From contig NZ_CP010797.1 of assembly GCF_000954115.1 (NCBI RefSeq), forward strand, positions 2,356,001-2,420,000: a stretch of 64,000 nucleotides of DNA, written 5' to 3'. The notes under the pieces were generated by a model. That model made no database searches and was not told the DNA's origin. It saw only the letters and a list, made by a program, of their open reading frames with translations. Every line of letters starts with the position of its first letter. The first letter of the stretch is position 1. Below are positions 61,808 through 64,000 of this stretch, in pieces. The translations under genes and the position numbers were made by a program. The DNA is from Rhodococcus sp. B7740. Its GTDB lineage: Bacteria; Actinomycetota; Actinomycetes; Mycobacteriales; Mycobacteriaceae.

Positions 61808-62725
61808 TCAGCCCCGCAGACCCCAGTGCTCGATCCAGTCGAGTGCAGACATCTCGCCGGGCGCGATGCCGGCGTTGCGGGCCGAGGCTTCGGCGTTGCG
61901 GATCAGGGATGCAAAATCCAATACCCGACGCCGAAGCATGTCCTCGGCACTGTCTCCGCCGTGCGAGTGATCGACTCCGATGTGTACGACGCGAAGGCCG
62001 TCGGGAATCAGTTCGTCGGGCAGGCCTGCCTTGGTGGCGCGGCCGATCACCTTCTGTGCCAGTGCCAGTGACGGCTGAGACAGGGCGATTCCGTCGACGC
62101 AGGATCCGCGCGCCTTCTCCGAAGCCTTCTGCTCTTCCCAGGCTCGCTCCTGCTCGGCGATGTCGATGGGGCCGTTGCCCGTTCGACCGAGGTGCGGGCT
62201 GCGGTGGGTGAGTTTGGCGACGAGTCCCGCAGCGACGTCGTCGACGTCGAATGCGTTCTCGGCAGCATCCTGAGCAATTCTGGAATGAAAGAGCACCTGC
62301 AGCAACAGGTCTCCGAGTTCTTCGCGCAGGTCCACCAAGTTGCCCGCGGCGATGGCGTCGAGCAGCTCGTACGTTTCTTCCAAGAGGTACCCGCGCAACG
62401 ACTCGTGGGTCTGCTGCGCTTCCCAGCCGCCGAGTGTGCGCAGCCGATCCATCAACCGGACCGCCGCGATGAGGTCGTCACCGGGGAGCTTCTCGGCGGC
62501 GATGATCCGTTCGCCGAGCCCGATCCGTTCCTGAACGTCGGGGTTGGCCGGGTCGGTGCTCACCAGAACAGCGTCGACGGCGTCGGGCGCAGCGGTTCCG
62601 GAGAACAGCCACCGCACTCGAACCGGCACTTCCTCGGTGAATTGCACGGGCTCGCCCAGAAATTCGACGGCGTCCACCGGGACCTGCGTGGGACGGACCG
62701 GGTCGAGCAGAACTACCGTCACCAC
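61808..62725 (-). CDS. mazG: Nucleoside triphosphate pyrophosphohydrolase MazG
   Basis: 305 aa. The MazG helix motif ETYELLDAIAAGNLVDLREE continues into LGDLLLQVLFHSRIAQDAAE (ExxE...ExxD Mg-binding pattern), and the domain is preceded by LMDRLRTLGGWEAQQTHESL. An N-terminal extension of about 90 residues is typical of actinobacterial MazG. GTG start shares a base with the mfd stop (TAGTG). Hydrolyses aberrant NTPs; housekeeping. Confidence 0.94.
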   Translation of the reverse strand: MVTVVLLDPVRPTQVPVDAVEFLGEPVQFTEEVPVRVRWLFSGTAAPDAVDAVLVSTDPANPDVQERIGLGERIIAAEKLPGDDLIAAVRLMDRLRTLGGWEAQQTHESLRGYLLEETYELLDAIAAGNLVDLREELGDLLLQVLFHSRIAQDAAENAFDVDDVAAGLVAKLTHRSPHLGRTGNGPIDIAEQERAWEEQKASEKARGSCVDGIALSQPSLALAQKVIGRATKAGLPDELIPDGLRVVHIGVDHSHGGDSAEDMLRRRVLDFASLIRNAEASARNAGIAPGEMSALDWIEHWGLRG

Positions 62726-64000
62726 TACACCCCCACTGTTTGCTCCAGCAACACCGACCGAGATGGTTTCCCGTCCAAGGATAGGATGAGATCGGCGATG
62801 AACTGGACCAATTCGACGTCGCGTACGCGCGCCGCCCCCACGCCGCCGCCCTCGACGCGCGGCAGCGGCAACTGCACCACACCGGTGGTGGCCCGGTACG
62901 CAGCACTCGGGTAGAGCCTCTTGAGGCGGATCTGCTTGGAATCGGGCAGATCCATGGGGGCCAGCTTCACCTGCGTTCCGGCGACGTTGACATCGGTCAG
63001 ACCGTATTCCTTGGCGATCAGGCGCAGCTTGGCGATGGAGACCAGGCGGCCGACCTCCTCGGGCAGCGGACCGTACCGGTCGACGAGTTCGTCGATGACG
63101 GCGTCGATGCCCTCGGAATCGGCTGCCGCAGCGAGCTTTCGATAGCCCTCGAGCCGCAATCGATCGCTGGTGACGTAGTCGGGTGGGATGTTGGCGTCGA
63201 CGGGCAGGTCGATGCGCACTTCCTTGGGTGCCTCGTCGGTGGTGATGGGCTTGCCGTCGGCGGCCGCGCGGTACGCCTCGACCGCTTCACCGACGAGCCG
63301 CACGTACAGGTCGAATCCGACGCCTGCGACGTGACCGGACTGCTCCGCGCCCAGAACGTTTCCGGCACCACGGATTTCGAGGTCCTTCATCGCCACGGCC
63401 ATACCCGCACCGAGATCGGAGTTCTGCGAGATGGTCGCCAGCCGGTCGTATGCGGTCTCGGTGAGCGGCTTCTCCGGCGGATACAGGAAATATGCGTAAC
63501 CGCGCTCGCGACTACGGCCCACTCGGCCTCGCAGCTGGTGCAACTGAGAGAGGCCCAGCGAATCGGATCGCTCGACGATCAGCGTGTTGGCATTGGAGAT
63601 GTCAAGGCCGGTCTCGATGATGGTGGTACACACCAGCACGTCGGTCTCGCGCTGCCAGAAGCCCTGCACGGTGCGTTCGAGTGTTTCCTCGTTCATCTGA
63701 CCGTGCGCCGTCGCCACCCGCGCCTCGGGCACCAGATCACGAATCTTCTTGGCGGCCTTGTCGATCGAGCTGACTCGGTTGTGCACGAAGAACACCTGGC
63801 CGTCGCGCAGCAGCTCACGCCTGATGGCCGCGGCCACCTGCTTGTCGTTGTACGCACCCACGTACGTGAGCACCGGGTGCCGCTCCTCCGGCGGTGTGAG
63901 GATGGTCGACATCTCCCGGATTCCGGCCAGGCTCATCTCGAGCGTTCGCGGAATCGGCGTTGCAGACATCGTCAGCACGTCGACGTGGGTCCGGAGCGAC
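62725..64000 (-). CDS. mfd: Transcription-repair coupling factor Mfd, C-terminal part (N-terminus outside window)
   Basis: Open frame to the right edge, reading [20 protein letters not shown] at the boundary. Helicase motif [14 protein letters not shown] (motif III), [40 protein letters not shown] (motif V) and [19 protein letters not shown] (motif VI), followed by the TRCF C-terminal domain. Only about 425 of the usual 1,150-1,200 residues are inside. Removes stalled RNA polymerase and recruits UvrA. Stop overlaps the mazG start. Confidence 0.97.
   Translation of the reverse strand, partial: SLRTHVDVLTMSATPIPRTLEMSLAGIREMSTILTPPEERHPVLTYVGAYNDKQVAAAIRRELLRDGQVFFVHNRVSSIDKAAKKIRDLVPEARVATAHGQMNEETLERTVQGFWQRETDVLVCTTIIETGLDISNANTLIVERSDSLGLSQLHQLRGRVGRSRERGYAYFLYPPEKPLTETAYDRLATISQNSDLGAGMAVAMKDLEIRGAGNVLGAEQSGHVAGVGFDLYVRLVGEAVEAYRAAADGKPITTDEAPKEVRIDLPVDANIPPDYVTSDRLRLEGYRKLAAAADSEGIDAVIDELVDRYGPLPEEVGRLVSIAKLRLIAKEYGLTDVNVAGTQVKLAPMDLPDSKQIRLKRLYPSAAYRATTGVVQLPLPRVEGGGVGAARVRDVELVQFIADLILSLDGKPSRSVLLEQTVGV

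Overview
The window is high-GC actinobacterial DNA, most likely from Rhodococcus or a close relative in the mycolic-acid group. The right end (51.5-64 kb) carries the conserved chromosomal order mfd, mazG, lpqU-type lytic transglycosylase, eno, ftsB, DUF501, ppx, tRNA-Leu that is familiar from Mycobacterium and Rhodococcus. An EfeUOB iron-uptake operon and a DHFR-like gene are inserted in that run. The rest of the window is accessory, with many aromatic-catabolism genes, insertion sequences and broken genes.

Layout. 1-13 kb: genes that together resemble an arylglycolate (mandelate / 4-hydroxymandelate type) route. They are an amidase of the mandelamide-hydrolase type, an NAD-dependent 2-hydroxyacid dehydrogenase (cut by the window edge), benzoylformate decarboxylase, benzaldehyde dehydrogenase and 4-hydroxybenzoate 3-monooxygenase, with two IclR regulators, a DUF485/SSS symporter pair and a frameshifted MFS transporter. 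13.1-14.5 kb: an IS30 transposase remnant and a truncated copy of the tRNA-Leu 3' end. 14.5-32.4 kb: a large regulated catabolic block. It holds a three-component Rieske dioxygenase, acyl-CoA ligase, SCPx-type thiolase and ketosynthase-DUF35 fusion (a set resembling the ipf genes for arylpropionate deacylation), plus beta-oxidation enzymes, a ThDP enzyme, a class II aldolase, an MFS transporter and two TetR regulators. Two different shared operator-like motifs tie its promoters together. 32.6-40.5 kb: an ABC importer in one operon with an FMN hydroxyacid oxidoreductase, a RidA protein and an ArgE/M20 deacylase; the last is split by a complete 2,439-bp IS21-family element with a 4-bp target duplication. 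41.4-51.5 kb: a gene-poor, partly AT-rich island with a YobI-like membrane P-loop NTPase (1,221 aa), an HNH nuclease built of about ten zinc-knuckle repeats, an OGG-fold-like protein and a DUF2510 membrane protein.

The most striking structural signal is a 62-bp sequence present three times (13857, 41420, 51456). The third copy is the 3' end of the intact tRNA-Leu gene at 51472-51545. The copies carry conserved flanking GTGTCA-type direct-repeat motifs about 100-200 bp away. This is what tandem integrative islands in a tRNA gene look like: one of about 27.6 kb (catabolic) and one of about 10.0 kb (defence-like). A further island may lie to the left, because the leftmost copy also has arms on both sides. 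No integrase gene is visible between the copies.

Functional assignments rest on motif reading of the translated sequence and on gene context; no database search was run. Substrates of the two catabolic blocks and of the ABC system are inferred.
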